Below are positions 8,817 through 17,440 of a DNA stretch of 64,000 nucleotides, in pieces (position 1 is the stretch's first letter; the number at the start of each line of letters is the position of its first letter). The stretch spans positions 5,704,001 through 5,768,000 of the forward strand of contig OZ245894.1 of the NCBI GenBank assembly GCA_965229635.1. The letters are read 5' to 3'. This stretch comes from BQJU01 sp965229635. GTDB lineage: Bacteria > Bacteroidota > Bacteroidia > Chitinophagales > Saprospiraceae. A program made the position numbers and the translations under genes. Under the pieces are notes generated by a model. That model searched no databases. It saw only the letters and a program-made list of their open reading frames with translations, and was not told the origin of the DNA.

Positions 8817-9701
8817 ATGAAAAATGTCTTAAGCCTTCTGGTATTTAGCCTTTTTTGCGCTTGGGGAGCCACCGCCCAGACCGATGATAGTAAGGTGGAA
8901 TATGGTATTGGTTCTATGTATTCCGATGATTATGCCGGTCGGCAAACCGCCTACGGAGACACTTATGACCCTAAGAAACTAACCGCTGCACACAAGCGAC
9001 ATGCCTACGGTACAATGCTGCGGGTAACACGCCTAGACAACAAGAAATCCGTGGTGGTGAAAGTCACCGATAAAGGGCCATTCATTAAGGGAAGAGTCGT
9101 TGAGATTTCCGGAGCTGCTGCCGACAAGATTGATTTGAGCAAGGATGGCTTCGCAGAAGTAAAGGTTGAAGTAGTGAGCAGGTCTTCAAGCACTCAAAGC
9201 GCTCCTGTAGCTACCGCTGAAAAGGTTACCCCAAAATCTTATGATGTGGAAGACCCAAGACCGGCGTCTACCAGCTCTGGCAGCCAGAGAGAAGAACCCA
9301 AAAGCACAGTGAAAGAAAAAGAAACGGCCAAGTCAGGTACAACTGCAAAATCCGAAAAGTCCAAAAGCGAATCTTCTTCAAAAGCACGCCTGGTGGGCAA
9401 AGACTATTCCGAATATGGTCTGTACAAGATTCAGCTTCAAAAACCAGAAGCAGGAGATTTCGGCGTTCAGGTAGCCTCTTTGAGCAATTACGAAAATGTG
9501 CTCAAGCAGGTAGCCGACTTACAAGCCAAATGGTTTGACAATATTCTTTTGAGTATTGAAAAGGGTAATAGCAAGCCAATTTATAAGATCATCCTCGGCC
9601 CATTTGACGATGAGGATTCAGCCAAAAACTACCAAAGCAGTCTAAGCAAAAAGCACAAGATCAAGGGCTTCGTAGTGAACTTAACCGAAATCTCATACTA
9701 A
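8817..9701 (+). CDS. RlpA-like double-psi beta-barrel protein with SPOR domain
   Basis: The 294-residue protein has an N-terminal signal peptide (about 1-20, ending GATAQ). A double-psi beta-barrel RlpA domain follows (about 28-122), with GSMYSDDYAGRQTAYGDTYD, KRHAYGTMLRVTRLDN and VKVTDKGPFIKGRVVEIS. Next comes a low-complexity Ser/Lys/Glu-rich linker (about 123-195) and a C-terminal SPOR domain (about 218-292, GVQVASLSNYENVLKQVADL). RlpA proteins cleave or bind glycan strands without stem peptides, and SPOR domains target septal peptidoglycan. The catalytic Asp is present in TDKGPF. A strong terminator lies 30 bp after the stop, so the gene is probably monocistronic. Confidence 0.9.
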   Translation: MKNVLSLLVFSLFCAWGATAQTDDSKVEYGIGSMYSDDYAGRQTAYGDTYDPKKLTAAHKRHAYGTMLRVTRLDNKKSVVVKVTDKGPFIKGRVVEISGAAADKIDLSKDGFAEVKVEVVSRSSSTQSAPVATAEKVTPKSYDVEDPRPASTSSGSQREEPKSTVKEKETAKSGTTAKSEKSKSESSSKARLVGKDYSEYGLYKIQLQKPEAGDFGVQVASLSNYENVLKQVADLQAKWFDNILLSIEKGNSKPIYKIILGPFDDEDSAKNYQSSLSKKHKIKGFVVNLTEISY

Positions 9702-9730
9702 CTAATCACAAACATTGATTATTGGTCCTA

Positions 9731-9772
9731 AAGCGTCCAGGAAAAAGAGTTTTTTTCCTGGACGCTTTTTTT
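9731..9772 (+). terminator. Rho-independent terminator of the RlpA/SPOR gene
   Basis: The arms AAGCGTCCAGGAAAAA (9731-9746) and TTTTTCCTGGACGCTT (9752-9767) pair perfectly around a 4-5 nt loop, followed by a T run. It lies 30 bp after the RlpA stop. Confidence 0.9.
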
Positions 9773-9798
9773 ATCACCCTTCAATCGACGAGCCAGGC

Positions 9799-9860
9799 AA
9801 AGTCGATCTTCCCCCACTCTCCCACTCTCAAACGCTCCCCCTCTCTCAACCGCTCCTCTC
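9799..9860. repeat. Pyrimidine-rich intergenic repeat tract, copy 1
   Basis: AGTCGATCTTCCCCCACTC is followed by repeats of TCCCACTCTC and CAAACGCTCC. The same words recur at 10540-10641, so related tracts bracket the cohesin-like lipoprotein gene. No coding potential is seen. Confidence 0.6.
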
Positions 9861-9867
9861 TAATCCA

Positions 9868-10485
9868 TCACTGAATCACCACCTTCCCTTTTTCCGTATT
9901 AAATGGCATCAGTTCCTCACTTTCCGTAACCGCCTCAAAAGCCGTTGGGCTATCCCAGATTCTGACCGTGGCTTCTTCTCCTGCATTTCCTTTGGCCGTA
10001 AAACACAGCTGAAACAGAGAACCACCATCTTTTACGTCCACCCCCTTCAGGTCTTCCTTGATCCACACAAAGGTTAGAATACCTTCCGCCTTGCGATGTT
10101 CCCCGAAATTGGCGGCACTGAGGCCCGGCAACTGAAAATTCTGAACCTTTTCAAAAGTCAATTGCTCCGGCTTCCAGCGAAAGGAATACTGCATGGAAAT
10201 CATTTTCCGAAAGTTTGCCGCTGATATATCCAGGCAAACCTGTTCACCTGCCTTCGCCTGGCTTTCGCCAACAATAAGCGTGAACTGGTCCCCCATCACC
10301 GATTCCGCGGTATGTGTTGCGGTCTTTGGCTCCGGAGATTGGTCAGGGGTCACCGTTGAAGCAGTGCCATCCGGCGATTCCTCAACCGTCGTAGTAGGCG
10401 AATCTCTTTTCACAGAATCCTTTGAATCAGGCTGACAAGAAACTGAAAATAAAGCAATTAAAACAAGTAAAGCAAAAAATCTCAT
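9868..10485 (-). CDS. Lipoprotein with cohesin-like domain
   Basis: I chose the ATG at 10485, which puts the lipoprotein signal (FFALLVLIALFSVSC) at the N-terminus; a longer ORF starting at 10533 has no signal at its start. The 205-residue product has a Thr/Ser/Pro-rich linker (about 20-60) and a cohesin-like beta-sandwich. The latter is recognisable by FTLIVGESQAKAGEQVCLDI, MISMQYSFRWKPEQLTFEKV, GILTFVWIKED and GSLFQLCFTAKG. Cohesin folds bind dockerins in cellulosomes, but isolated cohesin-like domains in Bacteroidota are mostly of unknown role. No dockerin is visible in the window. The gene is flanked on both sides by pyrimidine-rich repeat tracts. Confidence 0.72.
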   Translation of the reverse strand: MRFFALLVLIALFSVSCQPDSKDSVKRDSPTTTVEESPDGTASTVTPDQSPEPKTATHTAESVMGDQFTLIVGESQAKAGEQVCLDISAANFRKMISMQYSFRWKPEQLTFEKVQNFQLPGLSAANFGEHRKAEGILTFVWIKEDLKGVDVKDGGSLFQLCFTAKGNAGEEATVRIWDSPTAFEAVTESEELMPFNTEKGKVVIQ

Positions 10486-10539
10486 GTTACAAAAGTCGTT
10501 ATTTATGATCTTAATACAATCCTCACTCAACACCTTTTA

Positions 10540-10641
10540 ATCGGCGAAGTCGATCCTCCCCCCAATCTCCCACTCTCTGAGTCCCACTCTCCCACTCTCA
10601 AACGCTCCTTCTCCCCAGTCTCCCACTCCCCAGGTCTCCCC
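10540..10641. repeat. Pyrimidine-rich intergenic repeat tract, copy 2, with G4-type motif on the minus strand
   Basis: The tract repeats the CGAAGTCGATC and TCCCACTCTC words of 9799-9860. On the minus strand, 10613-10641 has four runs of three or four G separated by loops of 6, 3 and 5 nt, a canonical G-quadruplex pattern. It lies between two minus-strand genes and so could be in a transcript. Confidence 0.6.
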
Positions 10642-10654
10642 ATCACAAAAACAC

Positions 10655-11236
10655 CTACGCCCTCGGGCAAATCTTCAGCGGCGAAATGTTATCCATCAAA
10701 ATATTTCCTTTGGCAGAATTGGGGCTATCGCTGTAATGCGCTTCAATGAGAATGTAGTTCAACCATTTTTTGGGCTTAAACTTTACTTCAAAAGTCTTCC
10801 AGTCTACATTCTTGATATAGTCGGTTTCCAAAAGCAGCTGGTCCTTGCCACACTTGGAAGCCCCTCCCCAGATACGAACCTTCAATGGAGCATTGTATCC
10901 CGCATAATTATTGGAATGCGCCAGATCAATGGTAAAGCTGTAACAGTCCTCTGGATTGAGCGAAGTACTAAAGCGTTGAGTGATGCTTTCAAAACTGCCA
11001 TCCTCCCGGGTGATCAACCCCAGGAAGGTATCTCCATCCGATGATTCGCGGTGGATACCCCAGGGACCAGGTAGAATGTCGGGAGTAGTCCCCGGTTCGC
11101 AGGGAAACCATCCAACCGGCACTGTTGCATCCTGAGGTTCTCCCTCAAAGGAGGCATTGGTGAGGTAAACCAATTGGGCCTGAGCGAAAGTAAAACCAGT
11201 CAAAAACAAAATTCCAAACAAAAATTTTCTAAACAT
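10655..11236 (-). CDS. Secreted carbohydrate-binding-module-like protein
   Basis: The 193-residue protein has a clear signal peptide (FLFGILFLTGFTFAQAQ). The rest is a single beta-sandwich of galactose-binding/CBM type. It opens with LTNASFEGEPQDATVPVGWFPC (the N-S-F-E start typical of such domains), then PWGIHRESSDGDTFLGLITR, CYSFTIDLAHSNNYAGYNAP, and ends ILMDNISPLKICP, a common terminal strand. No catalytic motif is seen. A very similar layout (domain alone, secreted) is frequent in marine Bacteroidota and may be part of a larger envelope assembly. The binding target is unknown. Confidence 0.6.
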   Translation of the reverse strand: MFRKFLFGILFLTGFTFAQAQLVYLTNASFEGEPQDATVPVGWFPCEPGTTPDILPGPWGIHRESSDGDTFLGLITREDGSFESITQRFSTSLNPEDCYSFTIDLAHSNNYAGYNAPLKVRIWGGASKCGKDQLLLETDYIKNVDWKTFEVKFKPKKWLNYILIEAHYSDSPNSAKGNILMDNISPLKICPRA

Positions 11237-11401
11237 CTCTCTCTATTTTTTAGAATCTATTTTTTAATGCAAGTTAAGCATTTGCCATTGGGCGAATTTT
11301 AACTTAAACGCAAACAGGCAACGATTTATCGCCAAAAGTAGTAGCTAATTTCTGGCTTATTGGTATTTTTGCCCCTCATTTGGGCTTATATTATCAAAAA
11401 A

Positions 11402-12280
11402 ATGTCGAATCATCAGGAAAAGGGAGGTATTCGAACCCGGCCAAATTACTTTTATTCCATTATAAGTGTGGCGCTGGTACTCTTTTTATTGGGCTTTTTT
11501 GGCCTGATCATTCTTCAGGCCCAACGACTGGTCACTGCCTTTAAAGAAAAGGTGGTCTTGATGGTAGAATTGCGTGAAAACGGGAATCACCTCGAAGTTG
11601 AAAAGCTACAAACCTTAATCAAGGAAGAGCGTTTTACCAAATCGGGTTCTGTGACGTTTACCAGCAAAGAAGAGGCCGCCCAGTTTATGAGTGAGGATTT
11701 TGGCGAAGATTTTCTAAAGCTAGACCTTCCCAATCCACTCTACGATGTCATTACCTTCAATGTGAAGGCATCGCATATGAATCCGGATAGCCTGTCCAAA
11801 ATCCGCAACCTCCTAAGGAAACAGGAGCTGGTCACAGAGGTCTACTACCAGGAAAGCCTGGTGGGCGATATTGCCGGGAATGTAAAGAAGGTAGGTTTTC
11901 TGGCATTGGCCATCGGGTTGTTCTTCCTGATTGTGGCAGTCACCCTTATACACAACACCATCCGGTTGGCACTTTACGCTAATCGTTTTTTGATAAAAAA
12001 TATGGAACTGGTCGGTGCATCCTGGGAGTTTATCAGCAGGCCCTACCTGATTCGTTCTCTGCAACACGGTTTGATCAGCGCAGCAATTGCCTGCGGCAGC
12101 CTGACGTTAATCATACTTTGGATGCGCAGTACTTTACCTGATTTAAAGTCTGTGCAAGACTGGACCCTCATCGGCCTATTGTTTGGGTTGCTATTTGTAC
12201 TTGGAGTGGTCATCAGTGTGCTCAGTACTTATTATGTCGTCAAAAAATACCTTAAACTAAGGGTGGACGATTTGTATTAA
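11402..12280 (+). CDS. ftsX: Cell division permease FtsX
   Basis: I chose the ATG at 11402, giving 292 residues beginning SNHQEKGG; the upstream extension to 11360 is AT-rich intergenic sequence. The topology is that of FtsX: a cytoplasmic N-terminus, TM1 (about 20-42), a periplasmic domain (about 45-160, VVLMVELRENGNHLEVEKLQ), then three TM helices with NTIRLALYANRFLIKNMELVGAS, the conserved FtsX loop. FtsX with FtsE links septation to peptidoglycan hydrolase activation. ftsE is not in the window, as is usual in Bacteroidota. It begins the ftsX-DUF3098-uppP-truB run. Confidence 0.9.
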   Translation: MSNHQEKGGIRTRPNYFYSIISVALVLFLLGFFGLIILQAQRLVTAFKEKVVLMVELRENGNHLEVEKLQTLIKEERFTKSGSVTFTSKEEAAQFMSEDFGEDFLKLDLPNPLYDVITFNVKASHMNPDSLSKIRNLLRKQELVTEVYYQESLVGDIAGNVKKVGFLALAIGLFFLIVAVTLIHNTIRLALYANRFLIKNMELVGASWEFISRPYLIRSLQHGLISAAIACGSLTLIILWMRSTLPDLKSVQDWTLIGLLFGLLFVLGVVISVLSTYYVVKKYLKLRVDDLY

Positions 12281-12290
12281 AACTAGCAAA

Positions 12291-12608
12291 ATGAGTAAAA
12301 ATAAACCTGCAAAGAAGAAAAAGGTGGTCGTAACTACCCAAAAGAAGACCCAGCCAACGGTTTCGAAAAGCCGGACGAGCAATACGGCCTCCAGCCAGGA
12401 ACTTGTCTTTGGCAAACAAACCTATATCTGGATGGGCATTGGTGCTGCCTTGGTACTCTTGGGGTTATTGTTGATGAGTGGAGGAGCTATGCCAAGCCCC
12501 GATGTTTGGGACGAGGACATCATTTATAGTACTCGTCGCACCTTGCTTGCCCCCATTGTCATCCTCGCCGGGCTGGGGGTAGAGGTCTACGCCATTCTGA
12601 AAAAGTAA
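12291..12608 (+). CDS. DUF3098 family membrane protein
   Basis: The 105-residue protein has a basic N-terminal tail (KNKPAKKKKVVV) and a conserved core. That core has GKQTYIWMGIGAALVLLGLLLMSGG (TM1), WDEDIIYSTRRTLLAPIVILAGLGVEVYAIL (TM2). This matches the Bacteroidota-specific DUF3098 family, almost always found between ftsX and uppP. The function is unknown; the constant neighbours suggest a role in envelope or division. It starts 10 bp after ftsX and ends 9 bp before uppP. Confidence 0.85.
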   Translation: MSKNKPAKKKKVVVTTQKKTQPTVSKSRTSNTASSQELVFGKQTYIWMGIGAALVLLGLLLMSGGAMPSPDVWDEDIIYSTRRTLLAPIVILAGLGVEVYAILKK

Positions 12609-12617
12609 TGCTGGTCA

Positions 12618-13412
12618 ATGAGTCTATTTGAAGCCATTATCCTTGGCATTATCCAGGGCTTAACCGAGTTTTTACCAGTGAGTAGTAGTGGGCACCTCGA
12701 ACTGGCCAAATACTTCTTTGGCGACCAGAGTGTTGCCTCTGAAAGTATGTTGATGACCGTGAGCTTACACGCTGCTACTGCGCTCAGCACCATCATGATT
12801 TTCTGGAAAGATATTGTACAAATTTTTAGTGGGCTTTTCCAGTTTCGCTGGAATGAGGAAACCGCTTTTTCGTTAAAGATCATCGTTTCCATGATACCGG
12901 CAGCGATAGTAGGGTTATTACTGGAAGAACAGCTGGAAATTCTATTTGACCGGCAAATCTTGCTGGTGGCATTGATGTTGATCATCACCGGTATCTTGCT
13001 GTTTCTGGCCGATCGTGCCAAAAGAACCGATAAAAAGGTCAGTTTTGTCAATGCACTGATCGTTGGCATTGCGCAAGCCATTGCCATTCTGCCCGGCATT
13101 TCCCGATCTGGTGCTACGATATCAACTTCGGTATTGTTGGGTATTGACCGCGAGCGCGCTGCTCGTTTTTCTTTTTTGATGGTGGTACCTTTGATTTTGG
13201 GTAAAATGGCCAAAGACATTATGGATGGCGACCTTAGTCAGACCCAAATCGGCTGGATGCCTTTAGTGGCAGGTTTTATCGCCGCATTTACGACGGGAGC
13301 ACTGGCGTGTGTGTGGATGATCCGGTTGGTAAAAAATAGCAAATTAACCTATTTTTCCGTATATTGTTTTATAGTTGCGACTTTAGTGATTCTATTTTGG
13401 GTTGGCAAATAA
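12618..13412 (+). CDS. uppP: Undecaprenyl-diphosphate phosphatase (UppP/BacA)
   Basis: This 264-residue integral membrane enzyme dephosphorylates undecaprenyl diphosphate so that the lipid carrier for peptidoglycan and glycans can be recycled. It contains both signature regions: GIIQGLTEFLPVSSSGHLEL near the N-terminus (with the catalytic Glu and Ser/His) and LPGISRSGATISTSVLLGIDRERAARFSFLM in the second half (with the catalytic Arg). Length and the roughly eight hydrophobic segments are normal. It is the third gene of the ftsX-DUF3098-uppP-truB operon. Confidence 0.95.
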   Translation: MSLFEAIILGIIQGLTEFLPVSSSGHLELAKYFFGDQSVASESMLMTVSLHAATALSTIMIFWKDIVQIFSGLFQFRWNEETAFSLKIIVSMIPAAIVGLLLEEQLEILFDRQILLVALMLIITGILLFLADRAKRTDKKVSFVNALIVGIAQAIAILPGISRSGATISTSVLLGIDRERAARFSFLMVVPLILGKMAKDIMDGDLSQTQIGWMPLVAGFIAAFTTGALACVWMIRLVKNSKLTYFSVYCFIVATLVILFWVGK

Positions 13413-13436
13413 ACCAATCCAGGTAAAGAAAAAGAC

Positions 13437-14177
13437 ATGAACGCAGAAGATAATCCTCTCCCGAGGTACAATTTTCAATCAGGAGCTACATTACTTATTG
13501 ACAAACCCAAGACCTGGACTTCCTTTGACGTCGTCAATAAGATTCGCTACAAGATCAAACATCGTCTGGGTATCAAAAAAATCAAGGTTGGTCACGCTGG
13601 CACCCTCGACCCCATGGCTACGGGGCTTTTGATCATTTGTACCGGAAGTTTTACTCGTAAGCTAAACGAATTTCAGGGATTGCCCAAGGTCTACACCGGG
13701 ACCTTCCGTTTGGGAGGCACTACCCCATCATTTGATACCGAGACCAAGGTGGATGAGACCTATCCTACCGAGCACATCACGCCGGAATTGCTGGAAGAGG
13801 CCCGTCAAAAGTTCCTGGGCAATATTGAGCAATTACCGCCCATGTTCTCCGCCATTAAGGTAGACGGTCAGCCCCTCTATAAAAAGGCACGTAAGGGGCA
13901 AGTGGTAGAAGTGCAGGCTCGCCCCGTGGAGATCTTCGATTTTGACCTGACCAGAGTGGAATTGCCCGAGGTGGACTTTCTCGTAAAATGTAGCAAAGGC
14001 ACCTACATTCGTTCTCTGGCTCACGACTTTGGACAGGCGGTGCGCAGTGGCGCGTACCTTACGGCATTGCGACGTACAGCCATCGGTCCATTCTCTATTG
14101 AAAAAGCGTGGAACCTGGAAGATTTGGTAGAATACATTGAGAACTCACCAAATATTGCCGAGCCCCTTCAGGTGTAG
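13437..14177 (+). CDS. truB: tRNA pseudouridine(55) synthase TruB
   Basis: This 246-residue enzyme converts U55 of the tRNA T-loop to pseudouridine. Conserved motifs are LLIDKPKTWTSFDVVNKIR (motif I), GHAGTLDPMATGLLIICTG with the catalytic Asp, KVYTGTFRLGGTTPSFDTE, PPMFSAIKVDGQPLYKKARKG and SKGTYIRSLAHDFG. Some 24 bp separate it from uppP, and it ends the operon. A hairpin 34 bp downstream may terminate transcription. Confidence 0.95.
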   Translation: MNAEDNPLPRYNFQSGATLLIDKPKTWTSFDVVNKIRYKIKHRLGIKKIKVGHAGTLDPMATGLLIICTGSFTRKLNEFQGLPKVYTGTFRLGGTTPSFDTETKVDETYPTEHITPELLEEARQKFLGNIEQLPPMFSAIKVDGQPLYKKARKGQVVEVQARPVEIFDFDLTRVELPEVDFLVKCSKGTYIRSLAHDFGQAVRSGAYLTALRRTAIGPFSIEKAWNLEDLVEYIENSPNIAEPLQV

Positions 14178-14210
14178 TAAGGACTGGAAGCAATGTTCTT
14201 TTGGATGATT

Positions 14211-14254
14211 GGAAGAAATGTGGATTCCTGGTTAAAACCTGCCACATTTCTTCC
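14211..14254 (+). terminator. Hairpin between convergent truB and OmpA-like genes
   Basis: GGAAGAAATGTGG (14211-14223) and CCACATTTCTTCC (14242-14254) pair perfectly around an 18-nt loop. There is no T run on either side, so termination is likely but not proven. It could serve both convergent genes. Confidence 0.55.
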
Positions 14255-14278
14255 AATAAATGATGGTTCTTTGAAAAA

Positions 14279-16045
14279 TCAACTATTCGCTTTGGCCAAA
14301 GCTTCCCGAATATCGCGTAAAGTAGCCGGTTCATACTTTAGCTGATACATTTCCTCTGCACCAACCTTGGTATCCTTCAGCGCAAGAAAAGTACGACCAT
14401 TCACCAGCTTGATACTCATAACGGTAATATCACGGCCTTTCGGCAAATTGCTGGAGATGTAGATATTGCCTTTGAGAACGGGTTGAATCATACTCGCTAT
14501 ATCGCGAAAAATGATGAGCGTTTTTTCCTCTCCCGGTGCATCTTCAATGCTAACCATCATTTTGTCTTCCGGAGGTACATTGGGAAATCGGTCGCAATTG
14601 ATCCACCCCATTTGATTGACGTTGTAAAAATAGTGGCTGAGCGATTTACTGTCAGTAGCCCCCATTTCCTCGTAAGAGGATTCAAACTCCGCCAGTTTTT
14701 GTGCCCGCAGTTCTTTCCAGGCCTCCATCTTTTTGTGGTAGATGGCCAATTGTTTTTCGTAAGCCTTGGCGTAAGCTTGCTCCTTTTGTTTGTATTCAGG
14801 GCTTTCGTAGTATTTTCGTCGCTGCTCGGCGAGCCCCCTCTCGTACTCAGCTAAGGCATCCGCGTAACCGGCTTTTTCTTTTTCAAACTCCGCCAGGTCC
14901 TTCTTGTAAAGGGCCATTTCTCCTTCATAGCGAATCACTTTTGCCTCGTATTCGTCCATCTTCGCCTTAAAGATTTCGTTTTCTTTTTCCTCAATCGTGT
15001 TTTTACCCATCAATATGCGCTTCACAAACCCCGGATTATACTTGATCTGCTCCCGATTGGGTTTGAAGGGCTTGTAGGGTTCTCGTGGCTTGACCGGTGC
15101 CTGGGGCTTGCCGGATTCATCGGGTGTAAACGCAAAAGTATAGTGACGATTGACCGGCATTTTTGGACGCCGGGGCATCTTCAAAGCCACCTTTCTGGCC
15201 GTACCAAATTCCTGACCGGTTGCCAGCCAGTTTATCGGTTGATCCTCGGCTACAGCCTGCCCCGTAAAGAGTTGCATGCCATCCTTGGTATTCATGGTTG
15301 GCATGGCCACAGCAATTTCCTGATCGCCTTTAAGCATCAGAGGCTGTCCATCCGCGCTGGCCTGCAGTTGCAACATACCGCCCGTTTCCAAAAGGTCATC
15401 CCCGGATCTTGTCGACAAGCCCTCAGCCAGCATATCTTCGTAGGAATAGGCTTCCCTTACGGTAAAATCAATCTCCCCGCCGGGCATGGAGCCATCAGCA
15501 AACTGGAAGGCGTTCTTTTCAATCCAGAAGGTGGTACCGTTTTCCGCAGTGATCTTGACCGCCTGATTGGCGTTGAACTTGAAATGTTGTCGTTGTCCTT
15601 TGCCAAGGTGGGTCCATAACTCGTCCAGTGAGGTTAAAGCCCCAACGGCCGCCTCTACCAGGATGTCCACCCGCCGATTAGACTGACGGCCCTGATCATC
15701 CACATTCGGGAAGGCCGGATTGATTTCGCCAAAGCTGCGAACGGTGGTCTTTTCGATCTGCAAGCCGCGATTTTCCAAAAACTGCTTGACACTGGCCGCC
15801 CGGCGCTGTGCCAGGTCTTCGTTGTACTGCACCGTACCACGATCATCAGTGTGGGCCTCAATAAGGAGGGTGTAATCGTTGAGCTGCTGCAAATATTCGG
15901 CAACAGCCGTCAATTCAGCATTGGCTTCCGCCGAAACGGAGGCTTCAGCTGTTTCAAAATAAACGGCAAATTGTTTGTTGTCCTGACTGAATAATGAAAT
16001 AGAAGAGCAAAGCGCAAAAAGCAATACAGGAAGAAGGTGCTTCAT
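14279..16045 (-). CDS. Secreted OmpA-domain protein with long coiled coil
   Basis: The 588-residue protein has a signal peptide (about 1-20, ending SISLFSQ). An OmpA-like peptidoglycan-binding domain follows at about 25-130, with VYFETAEASVSAEANAELTA, LLIEAHTDDRGTVQYNEDLAQRRAASVKQFL and QSNRRVDILVE. A beta-rich middle region (about 135-310) has TFWIEKNAFQFADG. A long charged Lys/Glu/Ala/Tyr coiled coil spans about 350-455, and a final beta-rich domain follows (about 465-588). OmpA domains are normally C-terminal; having one directly after the signal peptide followed by a long coiled coil is unusual. The likely role is a periplasmic linker between peptidoglycan and another envelope partner, which is inference. 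Confidence 0.8.
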   Translation of the reverse strand: MKHLLPVLLFALCSSISLFSQDNKQFAVYFETAEASVSAEANAELTAVAEYLQQLNDYTLLIEAHTDDRGTVQYNEDLAQRRAASVKQFLENRGLQIEKTTVRSFGEINPAFPNVDDQGRQSNRRVDILVEAAVGALTSLDELWTHLGKGQRQHFKFNANQAVKITAENGTTFWIEKNAFQFADGSMPGGEIDFTVREAYSYEDMLAEGLSTRSGDDLLETGGMLQLQASADGQPLMLKGDQEIAVAMPTMNTKDGMQLFTGQAVAEDQPINWLATGQEFGTARKVALKMPRRPKMPVNRHYTFAFTPDESGKPQAPVKPREPYKPFKPNREQIKYNPGFVKRILMGKNTIEEKENEIFKAKMDEYEAKVIRYEGEMALYKKDLAEFEKEKAGYADALAEYERGLAEQRRKYYESPEYKQKEQAYAKAYEKQLAIYHKKMEAWKELRAQKLAEFESSYEEMGATDSKSLSHYFYNVNQMGWINCDRFPNVPPEDKMMVSIEDAPGEEKTLIIFRDIASMIQPVLKGNIYISSNLPKGRDITVMSIKLVNGRTFLALKDTKVGAEEMYQLKYEPATLRDIREALAKANS

Positions 16046-16139
16046 GGTTACTTGGGTTTAGAAGGTTAAACAGTACTGACATAATGAACGTCTCCTTCGA
16101 AAGTTACATTGCCCAACTAACTTTAACATTTATTGCATG

Positions 16140-17201
16140 TTACTCTTTCCACCCCAATCCCGGCCGACCTGAAGGATACAGCACTCCTTTTTCCAAACGG
16201 ATCATACCACCAAACGGATCGTCGACCACATCAAAATGTCCGTCCAGATCCGCATAGTGTATGTTGGGTCGACTAAGTGCAAAGTGCAGTCCCGCTGCAA
16301 TGCCCAACGCCGATTCATCCATGCAGCCGATCATCGCTTCAATACCCGCAGATTTGGCCACGGAATTGATGTGCATACCTTCCGTAATGCCGCCTACCTT
16401 CATCAGCTTGATGTTGATCATATCCGTGTAATTATTGCTGGAAAGGCGAAATACATCCTTGAGCGTCATCAGGCTTTCATCGGCCATTACGGGTACATGC
16501 ACTCTCTGAGAAACCTCTCCCATCAGGCTTTCGTTTTCCCGGGCGGTGGGTTGCTCCAGGAGTTCAATCCTGGCATCGTGAGTACCATGAATAAATTGCA
16601 CCGACTGCTCCACGGAATAGCCCTGATTGGCATCGAATCTTAACTCCACCGAAGGGCCAACCACTTCCCGGACTTTGTTGATCTTTTCAATGTCTTCCTC
16701 GACATTGCTACCGCCTTTGATCTTTAAAATGGTGAAGCCATCCTTGATGAATTGTCGTGCCTTTTCCACCGTCTCCGCCACCGGCAAAATACCGATGGTG
16801 ATACTGGTAGGAATGCTATCCCGGTACCCGCCCAGCATTTGGTAAAGCGGCACCTGAGCTTTCTTGCCTACAAGGTCATACAATGCCATATCCACCATGG
16901 CCAAGGCCGAAGGATGGGCAGGAATGAGCTTACGCAATTCTTCATTGATGCGCGCGTATTGGAAGGGAGATTTTCCGTGCAGGTAAGGTTCAATGGTCTC
17001 TCGAAAAACGGCCAATACACTCTCCGGCGTCTCCTTGGTCACTTCCAGATCAGGTGTAGCACAACCCCAGCCGATCAATCCACTTTCAGTCTGTAGCCGC
17101 AAAAACACATTGGGACTGGTGTCTATCGTTTCGTAGGCGATGGTATAGGGTTCTCGGAGTTTCAAGTCATTTCTCCAGCATTCTAGGTTAGTAATTTTCA
17201 T
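16140..17201 (-). CDS. Enolase-superfamily epimerase (dipeptide epimerase or DgcA-like)
   Basis: This 353-residue protein belongs to the muconate-lactonizing subgroup of the enolase superfamily. It has the full L-Ala-D/L-Glu epimerase set: KIKGG with Lys160 and Lys162, metal ligands D190, E216 and D241, the opposite-face Lys265 in NIKLMKVGG, the substrate-contacting CMDES (D295) and the DLD motif at 318-320 followed by GHFDV. Family members epimerise Ala-Glu dipeptides from peptidoglycan. The DgcA type acts on N-acetyl-D-glutamate together with a DUF1611 partner (DgcN). A DUF1611 gene is present 7 kb upstream on the same strand (24119-25195), across the CRISPR island. Either substrate is possible. 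Confidence 0.88.
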   Translation of the reverse strand: MKITNLECWRNDLKLREPYTIAYETIDTSPNVFLRLQTESGLIGWGCATPDLEVTKETPESVLAVFRETIEPYLHGKSPFQYARINEELRKLIPAHPSALAMVDMALYDLVGKKAQVPLYQMLGGYRDSIPTSITIGILPVAETVEKARQFIKDGFTILKIKGGSNVEEDIEKINKVREVVGPSVELRFDANQGYSVEQSVQFIHGTHDARIELLEQPTARENESLMGEVSQRVHVPVMADESLMTLKDVFRLSSNNYTDMINIKLMKVGGITEGMHINSVAKSAGIEAMIGCMDESALGIAAGLHFALSRPNIHYADLDGHFDVVDDPFGGMIRLEKGVLYPSGRPGLGWKE

Positions 17202-17390
17202 ATCGTTCGTGTATTTGGTACGACCGGAATGGCCACTGCGAACTTAGCATGGTTTGGTGGAATGTTGGGTATTAGGAGGAGATATTTTTTTGTGGCCGTT
17301 CCTCTCTAGCTAAATGGTTAGGGTTATACCAACGCCCACCTTCCTCCGCCTGCCTAAGTACCTAAATACCGCGAGCAAGGCAAGTCAAGG

Positions 17391-17440
17391 ATTTTGCAGG
17401 AGGCTACCGCATTGAAGAAGCCGGTTCCCAATAAGCCACA
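17391..17440 (+). pseudogene. Degenerate gene-end remnant, copy 1
   Basis: One frame reads QVKDFAGGYRIEEAGSQ and stops. It resembles QVEDFEGSYRIE and a stop at 18452-18487. Both copies abut palindromic repeats, which suggests a duplicated scrap of a former gene. No family is recognisable. Confidence 0.25.
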
